A DNA stretch of 64,000 nt, taken from assembly GCA_964450725.1 (NCBI GenBank), contig CAYVGO010000002.1, positions 26,492 through 90,491 of the forward strand, written 5' to 3'. A program made the translations under genes and the position numbers. How positions within the stretch are numbered: the stretch's first letter is position 1; every line of letters starts with the position of its first letter. This document shows positions 42,194 to 51,537 of the stretch, piece by piece. The notes beneath the pieces were generated by a model. That model saw only the letters and a list, made by a program, of their open reading frames with translations, had not been told where the DNA came from and did not search any database. Source of the DNA: CAYVGO01 sp964450725 (GTDB lineage Bacteria; Bacteroidota; Bacteroidia; Bacteroidales; UBA932).

Positions 42194-44569
42194 ATGAAAT
42201 TACTATTTTCATTCCTTATTATTTCTACAATTTTTATTCCGATAACTTTCGGAAACTCTAATTCTTCGTTGATTCTTCGTTATGATAAACCGGCCACATT
42301 ATGGGAAGAAACTTTGCCGCTCGGTAATGGTCATCTTGGTTTAATGCCTGACGGAGGTATAGGACGAGAGAAATTAGTATTAAATGATATTTCCATGTGG
42401 TCAGGCTCAGAAGTTGATGCCGTGAGAACTGATGCTTCAAAATATTTAGAGCCAATCCGCCGGTTGCTCATTGAGGGAAAGAATTGGGAGGCACAACAAA
42501 TGATAGGTAAACACTTTTCATGCTTACCGACAGTAGGTTCATGGCAGGGAAAATCAGCAAATCATACTTTTGGATGCTATCAGGTTTTAGGAAATTTAGA
42601 TATTATCTCCGGAGATTCAATGAACATTACAGATTATCAACGCGGATTAGATTTGAACACAGCAACGGCTTATACACATTTTCGGGCCAATGGCTCGCAG
42701 GTTGAACGTACTTATTTTGCTTCACGTTCGGCAGATGTTATGGTTATTCGTTATAAAACAGACAGTAAAAAAGGTTTGCAACTTCAAGTAAAACTTAGTC
42801 GCCCAGAGAGAACAACCATAACTTATAAAAATAATACGGCTACCATGCAGGGAACCCTCACAGATGGAAAAGGAGGAGAAGGAGTGAGTTATTTGACATG
42901 TCTTGATATAAAAACAACCGGTGGAAAGGTTTCCTCTCATCCGCGAGAAGGAATTACAATTAAGGGAGCAGAAGAAGTACTGTTTTTTATTTCATCAAGT
43001 ACATCGCTTTGGGAAAAAGATTATCAAGCAAGTGTAGTTAAACGTTTACAAGCCGCCAAAGAGCAAATGTTTACCGCTTTACTTCATCAGCATATTACAG
43101 ATTATAAAAGTTATTTTGACCGCGTTACGCTAAATTTGGGTAAAGATACTTTTGCAGAGCGAACGGTTCCTGAAAGAATTTCGGCATTTTATCGTGGAGA
43201 GAATCCGGCGTTTGCAGTAACCTACTTTCAATTCGGACGTTATTTACTGATTTCATCTTCAGATAACAGAGAAAATACTTACCGTCCTTTGCCTTTAAAT
43301 CTACAGGGATTATGGGCTCACCAAATTCAAACGCCCTGGAATGGCGATTATCATGTCAATATCAATTTACAAATGAATTATTGGCTTGCAGAAGTAGCCA
43401 ACCTTTCTGATTTACATCGGCCAATGTTGAATTTTATTCAATGGTTAGCCCGTCATGGAGAAAAAACGGCAAAAGGTTACTTTAATGCTCCGGGCTGGGT
43501 AGTACATTGGGCTACTAATGCTTGGGGATTTACTGCTCCCGGAGAATCACCATATTGGGGTTCTACCAATACTCCTTCAGGGTGGCTTTGCCAACACTTG
43601 TGGGAACATTATGCTTTTAATCTTGAAAAAGAATATTTACGTGAAGTTTATCCTACTTTGCGAGGTTCTTCGGCATTTTATCTTGCATGCCTTGTTCGGG
43701 AACCGAAAAATAATTACTTGGTAATGGCTCCCTCTTCTTCTCCCGAAAACACTTATAAATTAAATGGTAAAAATGTAGCAATATGCCTTGGCTCTACAAT
43801 GGACATGCAAATTATTACCGAAGTTTTTCGGAATACTATAGTTGCGGCAGAAATTTTAAAGATTGACAAAGAATTTACAGATTCATTATCCCTTGCTTTA
43901 ACACAATTTCCACCAATGAAAATCAGCCCTAAAGGAGGATATTTACAAGAGTGGATGGAAGATTATGAAGAAACAGACCCCCAGCACCGTCATGTTTCTC
44001 ATCTTTATGGATTATATCCCGCCAACCTTATTTCCCCCAACACTACGCCGGAATTGGCAGAGGCTTGTCGAGTAACACTTAATCGTCGGGGAGATGCGGG
44101 AACCGGCTGGTCAAGAGGCTGGAAAATTAACTTCTGGGCACGTTTGTTAGATGGCAACAGAACCTATCAGCTTTTGCGCAGTCTTCTACAATCTCCCGTA
44201 AAAAAATCTGACAATTCAGGCTTTACCGGAGCAGGAACTTATCCCAATCTCTTTTGTGCTCATCCTCCTTTTCAGATTGACGGAAATTTAGGAGGCGCGG
44301 CAGGTATTGCAGAAATGTTGATACAAAGCCATGACGGTCAAATTTCAATTTTACCCGCTTTACCCGATGTTTGGAAATCCGAAGGTTCATTTGCAGGTTT
44401 ACGGGCACGCGGAGGTATTACCATAGATGTAACTTGGAAAGATGGTAATATTACATCATTAGTGATAAATACTCAGGAATCTTGTGAAGTAAAAATAAAG
44501 TTACCCGACAAAGAGAGTAGAGTCTATACTTTACAACAAGGAGTAAATCGGTTGTTGGAACAAGGATAA
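42194..44569 (+). CDS. GH95 family glycosidase (alpha-L-fucosidase/galactosidase)
   Basis: 791 aa with a signal peptide (about 1-20, ending TFGNS). The N-terminal GH95 domain starts LRYDKPATLWEETLPLGNGHLG. The (alpha/alpha)6 catalytic barrel includes MNYWLAEVANLSDLHRP, SSSPEN with the likely catalytic Glu, and FQIDGNLGG with Asp696. Inverting enzymes of this family cut alpha-1,2-L-fucosides or related L-galactosides. First of three genes in a row with GH31 and a beta-lactamase. Confidence 0.92.
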   Translation: MKLLFSFLIISTIFIPITFGNSNSSLILRYDKPATLWEETLPLGNGHLGLMPDGGIGREKLVLNDISMWSGSEVDAVRTDASKYLEPIRRLLIEGKNWEAQQMIGKHFSCLPTVGSWQGKSANHTFGCYQVLGNLDIISGDSMNITDYQRGLDLNTATAYTHFRANGSQVERTYFASRSADVMVIRYKTDSKKGLQLQVKLSRPERTTITYKNNTATMQGTLTDGKGGEGVSYLTCLDIKTTGGKVSSHPREGITIKGAEEVLFFISSSTSLWEKDYQASVVKRLQAAKEQMFTALLHQHITDYKSYFDRVTLNLGKDTFAERTVPERISAFYRGENPAFAVTYFQFGRYLLISSSDNRENTYRPLPLNLQGLWAHQIQTPWNGDYHVNINLQMNYWLAEVANLSDLHRPMLNFIQWLARHGEKTAKGYFNAPGWVVHWATNAWGFTAPGESPYWGSTNTPSGWLCQHLWEHYAFNLEKEYLREVYPTLRGSSAFYLACLVREPKNNYLVMAPSSSPENTYKLNGKNVAICLGSTMDMQIITEVFRNTIVAAEILKIDKEFTDSLSLALTQFPPMKISPKGGYLQEWMEDYEETDPQHRHVSHLYGLYPANLISPNTTPELAEACRVTLNRRGDAGTGWSRGWKINFWARLLDGNRTYQLLRSLLQSPVKKSDNSGFTGAGTYPNLFCAHPPFQIDGNLGGAAGIAEMLIQSHDGQISILPALPDVWKSEGSFAGLRARGGITIDVTWKDGNITSLVINTQESCEVKIKLPDKESRVYTLQQGVNRLLEQG

Positions 44570-44615
44570 TAAAATGAAATAATTATTTTCAATATAACAT
44601 TAAAATTATTTACCT

Positions 44616-46169
44616 ATGAAAAAACTATTTTATGCACTGTGCGTCACATTCATGTGGTTACATTTTGTTCAAGCACAAGAAGTAACCTTTCTTACAATAC
44701 AACCTAATGAAAAGTGGTGGGGAGGTGCCACAAATCTGGGTTCAAAAATGCCTTATCAAAAAACTAATCCCATTGACTTAGGCAAAAATAATTTTTACAA
44801 CCAATCATCACCGTTGCTTATCTCTAACCAAGGTCGCTATATCTGGAGCGAAGAGCCTTTTTCCTATCAATTTATGTCAGATACCTTAAAAATTGTTCAT
44901 CAAGGCAAGGTTGATATTGTCAAAGCCGGTGCTACACTGCGCGATGCTTATTTAGCCGTAGCAAAAGCCAAATTCGGACTGACCGGTACTATTCCGCCCG
45001 AAGAATTTTTTACACGCCCTCAATATAATACTTGGATTGAATTGATATATAACCAAACTCAGGAAGGAGTAATGCGTTATGCTCGCGGAATTGTAGAAAA
45101 CGGATTTCCGACCGGCGTATTGATGATTGACGACAATTGGCAAAAATATTACGGAAGTTTTGACTTTGACCGTGATGTATTTCCCACACCCAAAGAAATG
45201 GTAGATACTTTACATAACATGGGCTTTAAAGTGATGGTTTGGGTTTGTCCTTATGTTCGGTCAGACGGGCAATATTTTTTAGACCTTAGAGATAACGGAT
45301 ATTTGGTTAAAGATGAAAAAGAAAACGTAAGACTTATTCATTGGTGGAATGGCTACAGCGCCGGTATTGATTTGCTTAATCCTGCTGCGGCTAATTATTT
45401 TAGTAAAGGATTACAAGGCATGCAACAGCGTTATGGCATTGACGGTTTTAAATTAGATGGCGGCGATGTTCCGCATTATCCTGCTAACGGAGTTTTACAA
45501 AGCGAAGCATGGGCTAAACTTGGGCTGCAATTTCCATATAATGAATACCGTGCTTGCTGGAAAATGGCAGGACAACCTTTGGTACAGCGACTTTCTGACA
45601 AAGGCTATCATTTTGGAGCCATACAACAATTAATTCCCGAAATGCTTGCCGCCGGATTACTTGGATATGCTTACACTTGCCCCGACATGATTGGCGGCGG
45701 ACAATATACAGCCTTTATTAATTTTACTCCCGAAAAGGTCAATCAACGTTTGATTGTCCGTTCTTGTCAGGTTCATGCCATGATGCCGATGATGCAGTTT
45801 TCCGTAGCCCCATGGCGAGTTTTGGATAAGCAACATTTGGATATTTGTCGTAAATATGCTCTGTTACATCAAGAGTTAAGTCCTTATATCATTGAATTGG
45901 CACGTCATGCCTCACAAACAGGAGAACCAATAGTACGCCATTTGGAATACGCGTTTCCCAATGAAGGTTTTGCAGATTGTAAAGACCAGTTTATGCTCGG
46001 AGACCGTTATTTGGTGGCTCCGGTTTTAGATGATAAAGACATCCGTACTGTAAAATTACCGAAAGGAAAATGGAAAGATGATTTAGGAAAGGTTTACAAA
46101 GGTGGAAAAAGTTATACTATTGACGTTCCTATTGAAAGATTGCTTTACTTTGAAAAAGTAGGAAAGTAA
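44616..46169 (+). CDS. GH31 family alpha-glycosidase
   Basis: 517 aa with signal peptide (ending FVQAQ), shorter than many GH31 enzymes because the N-terminal and C-terminal beta-domains are small. Catalytic nucleophile Asp281 in GIDGFKLDGGD and acid/base Asp357 in TCPDMIGGG are intact, and VLMIDDNWQKYYG is a substrate-site segment. Specificity could be alpha-glucosidase, xylosidase or alpha-galactosidase. The stop is one base from the beta-lactamase ATG. Confidence 0.9.
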   Translation: MKKLFYALCVTFMWLHFVQAQEVTFLTIQPNEKWWGGATNLGSKMPYQKTNPIDLGKNNFYNQSSPLLISNQGRYIWSEEPFSYQFMSDTLKIVHQGKVDIVKAGATLRDAYLAVAKAKFGLTGTIPPEEFFTRPQYNTWIELIYNQTQEGVMRYARGIVENGFPTGVLMIDDNWQKYYGSFDFDRDVFPTPKEMVDTLHNMGFKVMVWVCPYVRSDGQYFLDLRDNGYLVKDEKENVRLIHWWNGYSAGIDLLNPAAANYFSKGLQGMQQRYGIDGFKLDGGDVPHYPANGVLQSEAWAKLGLQFPYNEYRACWKMAGQPLVQRLSDKGYHFGAIQQLIPEMLAAGLLGYAYTCPDMIGGGQYTAFINFTPEKVNQRLIVRSCQVHAMMPMMQFSVAPWRVLDKQHLDICRKYALLHQELSPYIIELARHASQTGEPIVRHLEYAFPNEGFADCKDQFMLGDRYLVAPVLDDKDIRTVKLPKGKWKDDLGKVYKGGKSYTIDVPIERLLYFEKVGK

Positions 46170-46170
46170 A

Positions 46171-47067
46171 ATGAAATTAGTAACAGGTTTGTGTCTGACA
46201 ATTCTACTTTTATTTTCCGGAACATTAATAAAAGCAGAAAATGGCAATAATATAAAGTACAGGATAGATACGCTGCTAAAAGAGAAACAGTGTACTGTAG
46301 GTGTTGCCGTTTTCAAAGATAGTGGTGTATTTTTCTCGTATAATAACGACAATCATTTTCCGTTACTCAGTGTTTTTAAATTCCATATTGCTTTAGCCGT
46401 TTTAAAAAAAATGGATAGAGAGAAAACATCTTTAGACAGTGTAATTTTTGTAAGTTCTACACAATTAAAGCCCAATACTTACAGTCCCTTAAGAGAAACA
46501 TGTTTGCATCAGGATACTTTTATTTCTCTAAGAGAGTTATTAAAATACAGTGTTTCAAAGAGTGATAACAATGCCTGTGATATTTTAATTGAATATGCCG
46601 GAGGAATATCTTCTGTAAATAATTATATCGCAAGTTTAGGGATAAAAGAATGTAATCTGGTTGTAACAGAAGATGACATGCACCAGGATATTAAGAACTC
46701 TTATTTAAATTGGAGTACTCCTGTAGAGATTGTAAGACTCATGAGTTTAGTGGACAGTCAAATGTTATTTTCCATACAGTATAAAGAATTTCTGTGGAAA
46801 ATTATGACGGAAACTTCTACGGGTAACAATAAACTTAAAGGCTTATTACCTCCAACAACTTCCGTAGGACATAAAACAGGGTCTTCTGACAGAACACCGG
46901 AAGGAATAAAAATAGCCGATAATGATGCAGGTTTTATCATTTTACCTGACCATAAAAAATATTATATTGCCGTTTTAGTAATGGATTCCCACGAAACGGA
47001 TAAAACCAATGCAGATATTATAGCCGCTATATCTAAAATTATTTATGATAGCATTTTAGAAGAATAA
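46171..47067 (+). CDS. Class A (A2-type) serine beta-lactamase
   Basis: 298 aa with signal peptide (about 1-22). All active-site motifs are present: Ser67-x-x-Lys70 (SVFK), SDN (131-133), the omega-loop Glu167 (TEDDMHQD) and KTG (235-237). The pattern fits the CfxA/CepA/PER-like A2 subclass common in Bacteroidota. It begins one base after the GH31 stop, indicating translational coupling. It hydrolyses penicillins or cephalosporins, or is a related peptidoglycan-active relative. Confidence 0.92.
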   Translation: MKLVTGLCLTILLLFSGTLIKAENGNNIKYRIDTLLKEKQCTVGVAVFKDSGVFFSYNNDNHFPLLSVFKFHIALAVLKKMDREKTSLDSVIFVSSTQLKPNTYSPLRETCLHQDTFISLRELLKYSVSKSDNNACDILIEYAGGISSVNNYIASLGIKECNLVVTEDDMHQDIKNSYLNWSTPVEIVRLMSLVDSQMLFSIQYKEFLWKIMTETSTGNNKLKGLLPPTTSVGHKTGSSDRTPEGIKIADNDAGFIILPDHKKYYIAVLVMDSHETDKTNADIIAAISKIIYDSILEE

Positions 47068-47126
47068 GTATTCAACATGGTGAAAAAGTTTTTGAAATGC
47101 GCAATAAAAAATCAAAAATAAATACT

Positions 47127-47134
47127 TACATTTG
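47127..47134 (+). promoter_or_regulatory. -7 element upstream of the bacterioferritin gene
   Basis: TACATTTG, 70 bases before the ATG at 47205. Confidence 0.4.
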
Positions 47135-47204
47135 TCTCAACTAAGTATTATCAAATGCACTAATCAATTTTTAGTAACCTAATTAATTAAAATAACCTTG
47201 AATT

Positions 47205-47708
47205 ATGAAAAAAGAAAAAAGTATTGAATTACTCAATCGGGCTGTAGCCGATGAAATGGGAGCTGTTAACCAGTATATGTATTTTCATTTTCGTTGTGAT
47301 GATATGGGCTATGACTTGTTATCCAACTATTTTAAGCGTGCTGCAATCCAAGAAATGACACATGTAGAAAAATTGGCAGAACGTATTTTATTCCTCAAAG
47401 GCGAGGTAGAGATGAAACCTTGCTGTGAAGTACAAAAAATCCACGATGTTCGCCAAATGCTTGCATTGGCAGCCAAAATGGAATCCGGCAGTGTTGAGGA
47501 TTATAACAAATGGGCTAATGAATGTGCTGCTCATAATGACGCTATTTCCAAAAAACTTTTTGAAACTCTTACAGGAGAAGAAGAGGTACATTTAGACCAG
47601 TTTGAAACCGAAATGGAAAACTTGGATAAATTTGGAGATAACTATTTGGCACTCCAATCCATTGAACGTAGTAAAGTTATTGCCACCGGAGGAACACCTC
47701 AAGAATAA
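47205..47708 (+). CDS. bfr: Bacterioferritin/ferritin-like iron-storage protein
   Basis: 167 aa four-helix protein. Di-iron ligands are visible: Glu in VADEMGAVNQYMYFHF, EMTHVEKLAERI (Glu and His of the first pair) and the third helix EEEVHLDQFE. The Met in QEMTHVE matches the haem-binding Met of bacterioferritins. Several Cys residues (KPCCEV, NECAAHND) recall the DPS-like thioferritins of anaerobes. Stores iron and consumes peroxide; fits the peroxide-defence theme. Confidence 0.85.
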   Translation: MKKEKSIELLNRAVADEMGAVNQYMYFHFRCDDMGYDLLSNYFKRAAIQEMTHVEKLAERILFLKGEVEMKPCCEVQKIHDVRQMLALAAKMESGSVEDYNKWANECAAHNDAISKKLFETLTGEEEVHLDQFETEMENLDKFGDNYLALQSIERSKVIATGGTPQE

Positions 47709-47730
47709 AACTTCCGGTTATTGATTTTTT

Positions 47731-47775
47731 ACACCGATCTTTTTATCACTTTGTATAAGGTCGGTGTTTTATTTT
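47731..47775 (+). terminator. Intrinsic terminator after the bacterioferritin gene
   Basis: ACACCGA (47731-47737) pairs with TCGGTGT (47761-47767), followed by TTTATTTT. Confidence 0.7.
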
Positions 47776-47806
47776 CAGATACTCATTCTTTTAAATTTAT
47801 TTACTT

Positions 47807-49546
47807 ATGAAAATCAGTCTTCTACTCTTTTTTGCGATTCTAGCCTTACAAAGTTACGCTGTTTTACCTTATACGGAACTTCCGGACCCTTCTACTCCGG
47901 AGACGGATAAATTTCAAAAAATGCAACAACCCTATTATGTGAGTTGGGGAAATATTGATACTCGCTATGCAAAACATAAATTGCCCACAGAATCAGTAAA
48001 AAAATCTTTACGCATCAAAGTTTGGAAAGGTGAACGGATTAATCTTCAAGCTTTGATTTGGACAAAAAAAGATATTCAAACTGTAACACTGCAAAGCAAT
48101 GACTTATTAAGCGGTACAAATAAAATATCTCAAGAAGTAATCAAACCACAATTTGTTCGGTACGTTATGACCGATGAGTTGAATAAAGATAAAAACGGAA
48201 CTTGCGGTCATCGTCCCAATTGGGCAACATTTGACTCTTCTTTAGTCGCTGATGTATTAGATATTTCTCCCGAACTTTCAGTCAAGGCCAATAGTGTACA
48301 ACCGATTTGGGTCAATATTTGGGTGCCGCAAACTGTAGCAAATGGTGCTTATAAAGGTAAAATAACTATTATTGTCGACCAGCAAAAACACGATTTGGAT
48401 ATTACTATTGATGTTGGCAAACGTGTTATTCCTTCACCTTCTCAGTGGAGTTTTCATTTAGATTTATGGCAAAATCCCTATTCTGTAGCGCGTTATCATA
48501 ATGTGCCTGTATGGTCAGCAGAACATTTTAATTATTTACGACCCTTAATGAAAATGTTGGCTGATGCCGGTCAAAAAGTTATTACTGCATCAATTAATCA
48601 TAAACCTTGGGGTGGACAAACTGAAGATTATTATGAAACAATGGTTACTCGAGTAAAACGTATTGACGGGTCATGGTACTTTGATTATACAATTTTTGAC
48701 AAATGGGTAGAAATGATGAAAGAAGTAGGAATTACTAAACAAATTAATTGCTATTCTATGATTCCATGGTCCTTGTCTTTTCAATATTATGATCAAGCAA
48801 CCAACCGATTACAATTTGTTACAACAGAGGTGGGTACTCCTGAATATGAACAATATTGGTTGCCGTTTTTAACATCATTTGCCACTCATTTAAAAGAGAA
48901 AGGATGGTTTGATCACACGACAATTGCTATGGATGAAAGACCAATGGCAGCTATGCAACAAGCAATAAAACTTATAAAAAAAGCTGACCCCAATTATAAA
49001 ATAGCTTTAGCGGGTACATTACATCTTGAAATTGAGTCCGATTTATATGATTTATGCTTAGATCCAAAAAGTATTTTTCCGGATGAAGTATTATCACGCC
49101 GCCGAGATCAAGGATTGGTAAGTACCTATTATACTTGTTGCTCTGAATCTTTTCCTAATACTTACACATTTTCACCTCCGGCAGAAGCCACTTATTTAGG
49201 ATGGTTGGCAGCCGCAAAAAATGTAGACGGTTATTTGAGATGGTCTTATAATAGTTGGACAAAAGATCCTTTGCGAGAGAGTCGTTTTAGAAGTTTTGGA
49301 GCAGGAGATTGCTATATTGTTTATCCAGATGCACGTTCTTCCATTCGCTTTGAACGTCTTATAGAGGGGATTCAAGACTATGAGAAATTACGTATTTTAC
49401 AAGAAGAATTTGCTAGTACGCTCAACAAAAAAGGAATGGCAACACTTCAAAAATTATTATCTCAAGTCAAAGATTACCAACAACTTAAAGATAAGCCGGC
49501 AGCAGATATTTTGAAAGAAGTAAAAAATGAATTGGCAAAGTGGTAA
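47807..49546 (+). CDS. GH123-like glycosidase (DUF4091)
   Basis: 579 aa with a signal peptide (ending LQSYA). The N-terminal beta-sandwich is followed by a TIM barrel with the Asp376-Glu377 pair in IAMDERPM, the arrangement used by GH123 N-acetyl-beta-galactosaminidases for substrate-assisted catalysis. The C-terminal segment WSYNSWTKDPLRESRF is typical of DUF4091. Substrate not provable. Follows the bacterioferritin gene after a terminator. Confidence 0.8.
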   Translation: MKISLLLFFAILALQSYAVLPYTELPDPSTPETDKFQKMQQPYYVSWGNIDTRYAKHKLPTESVKKSLRIKVWKGERINLQALIWTKKDIQTVTLQSNDLLSGTNKISQEVIKPQFVRYVMTDELNKDKNGTCGHRPNWATFDSSLVADVLDISPELSVKANSVQPIWVNIWVPQTVANGAYKGKITIIVDQQKHDLDITIDVGKRVIPSPSQWSFHLDLWQNPYSVARYHNVPVWSAEHFNYLRPLMKMLADAGQKVITASINHKPWGGQTEDYYETMVTRVKRIDGSWYFDYTIFDKWVEMMKEVGITKQINCYSMIPWSLSFQYYDQATNRLQFVTTEVGTPEYEQYWLPFLTSFATHLKEKGWFDHTTIAMDERPMAAMQQAIKLIKKADPNYKIALAGTLHLEIESDLYDLCLDPKSIFPDEVLSRRRDQGLVSTYYTCCSESFPNTYTFSPPAEATYLGWLAAAKNVDGYLRWSYNSWTKDPLRESRFRSFGAGDCYIVYPDARSSIRFERLIEGIQDYEKLRILQEEFASTLNKKGMATLQKLLSQVKDYQQLKDKPAADILKEVKNELAKW

Positions 49547-49574
49547 AATATCGAATTTAAACCACATTTAATAT

Positions 49575-49633
49575 CTAACAATAAAGCGATGAATTAATAT
49601 ACATAAAATATTAACTTATCGCTTTATTGTTAG
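49575..49633. repeat. Long perfect inverted repeat (16 + 7 bp arms)
   Basis: CTAACAATAAAGCGAT (49575-49590) is the exact complement of 49618-49633. Inside, TTAATAT and ATATTAA pair again across a short internal loop. No T-run follows. Confidence 0.8.
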
Positions 49634-49684
49634 TAATAATTTGTATATTTTTCATAATTAATAGCAAGTTAATGATGTTAAATA

Positions 49685-49715
49685 TTGTCTTTCCCGATTT
49701 TAAATTATACCTTTG
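49685..49715 (+). promoter_or_regulatory. recJ promoter
   Basis: TTG (49685-49687), 20 bases, TACCTTTG (49708-49715). Confidence 0.6.
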
Positions 49716-49756
49716 TAAAATACTTAAGTAAGCATATATTCAAACAATTATAGATA

Positions 49757-51496
49757 ATGCTAAAAGAAAAAATATGGGAAATCGTTAAAACTGTCAATGA
49801 TAATCATGTAAAAAAACTTAGTTCTGAACACGGTCTTAGCATACCTGTTTGCACACTTTTATTACAAAGGAATCTGATGAGCAAAGAGCAAATTCATTGT
49901 TTTTTTCATCCTCAAGAAAGTTCATGTTTATTTGAAGTCAATAATGAATGCTTGTATAACCCTTTTTTGCTCAAAGGGATGGAAAAAGGTGTGCAAAGAT
50001 TACATCAAGCCATTCTTGTCAAAGAAAAAATTGTAATTTATGGTGATTATGATGTCGATGGTATTACTTCTACGGCGTTATTATTAGATTTTCTAACATC
50101 TTGCGGTGCAGATGTTGATTATTTTATTCCCGATCGTCATAAACATGGTTACGGTTTATCCATAGATGCTATTGATGAAATTAAGCAACGGAATGTTTCA
50201 TTAATTATTACTGTAGATTGTGGTACAAAATCAGTCCAAGAAGTTGAATATGCCAAAACATTAGGTATAGATATTATTATTACAGATCATCATTTACCAG
50301 GAATTGTATTACCAGATGCAATTGCTACAATTAATCCTAAACTTTCCGGTCAGGAGTATCCGTTTACTGAACTATCTGGCTGTGCTGTGGGATTTAAGTT
50401 TATACAAGCATATTCAAAATATTATCGGTTAGACACACGATCATTAAAAAGATACTTAGATTTAGTAGTCATCAGTATTGCTTCTGACACTGTACCGATT
50501 ATTAATGAAAACAGGGTATTGGCACATTATGGACTAACCATTCTTAATTCATCTCCGAGAAAAGGATTAGAGCGACTCATTAAATTGGTCGGATTAACCT
50601 ACTCTAAAATTACTATTGATGACATTATTTTTAAAATTACTCCACGACTTAATGCAGCAGGACGTATTGGTACTGGAGATAAAGCCGTAGAATTGTTGAT
50701 TGCAGATGATGACATGAAAGCAGATCAATTAAGTCAGAAGATTGATCAATATAATCTTACTCGCAAAGATGTAGATAGGCAAATTACAGAAGAGGCTATA
50801 GCCATGATTGACAAAGAAAAATGTGGCAAAAGTACGATAGTACTATTTTATCCGTCATGGCATAAAGGTGTTTTGGGAATTGTGGCGTCAAGGATATCTA
50901 CCATTTACGGTAAACCAACCGTCATTTTTACACAATGCGAAGACATTGCGACTGGATCGGCCAGGAGTGTACAAGACTTTGATTTATACCAGGCGCTACA
51001 AGCATGTGAACATTTATTAGATTCTTATGGTGGACATACTTTTGCAGCAGGATTAAATGTTTCATTGGATAAATTAGATTCTTTTGTAGAACAATTTGAC
51101 AAAGTTGTTGCACAAAAGTTATTTGAAAAACAAACATCATTAAAAACATTTTATGATGCTGAAATTGGATTTGACGATATAAATCCTTTATTTTATAAAG
51201 AGTTGGAGTGCTTTGAACCATTTGGGCCCGGCAATATTCAGCCGGTTTTTATGACCCGAAATGTATATGTTTATGGTACTCCAAAACATTTTGGCAAACA
51301 AAATAATCATCTTCAGTTAGAGTTATATCAAGATCCTCATCGGACATTGACCGCCATAGGGTTTGACTTTGCCAAATACACAAACTACTTACGTTCTGAA
51401 AGTTGCATTAATATTTGTTACAGTTTGATTCCCAATACGTTTAGGAATGAAATAACATGGCAAATTCGTCTCAAAGATATACAGATTGTAGAATAA
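49757..51496 (+). CDS. recJ: Single-strand DNA 5'-exonuclease RecJ
   Basis: 579 aa DHH-family exonuclease for recombination and mismatch repair. Metal-binding motifs YGDYDVDGITST and ITDHHLPG are intact, and the DHHA1 half includes GSARS (DIATGSARSVQDFDL) and GGHTFAAGL. Followed by recA 41 bases downstream, a sensible functional neighbour. Confidence 0.95.
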   Translation: MLKEKIWEIVKTVNDNHVKKLSSEHGLSIPVCTLLLQRNLMSKEQIHCFFHPQESSCLFEVNNECLYNPFLLKGMEKGVQRLHQAILVKEKIVIYGDYDVDGITSTALLLDFLTSCGADVDYFIPDRHKHGYGLSIDAIDEIKQRNVSLIITVDCGTKSVQEVEYAKTLGIDIIITDHHLPGIVLPDAIATINPKLSGQEYPFTELSGCAVGFKFIQAYSKYYRLDTRSLKRYLDLVVISIASDTVPIINENRVLAHYGLTILNSSPRKGLERLIKLVGLTYSKITIDDIIFKITPRLNAAGRIGTGDKAVELLIADDDMKADQLSQKIDQYNLTRKDVDRQITEEAIAMIDKEKCGKSTIVLFYPSWHKGVLGIVASRISTIYGKPTVIFTQCEDIATGSARSVQDFDLYQALQACEHLLDSYGGHTFAAGLNVSLDKLDSFVEQFDKVVAQKLFEKQTSLKTFYDAEIGFDDINPLFYKELECFEPFGPGNIQPVFMTRNVYVYGTPKHFGKQNNHLQLELYQDPHRTLTAIGFDFAKYTNYLRSESCINICYSLIPNTFRNEITWQIRLKDIQIVE

Positions 51497-51500
51497 AATA

Positions 51501-51508
51501 TATATTTG
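51501..51508 (+). promoter_or_regulatory. -7 element upstream of recA
   Basis: TATATTTG, 29 bases before the recA ATG. Confidence 0.4.
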
Positions 51509-51537
51509 CAAATAATTTACTTTTAATACAATAAAAA

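Noticed and set aside
46171..47067. Recently acquired resistance cassette
   Set aside because: No insertion sequence, repeat or integron site flanks the gene, and base composition looks like its neighbours.
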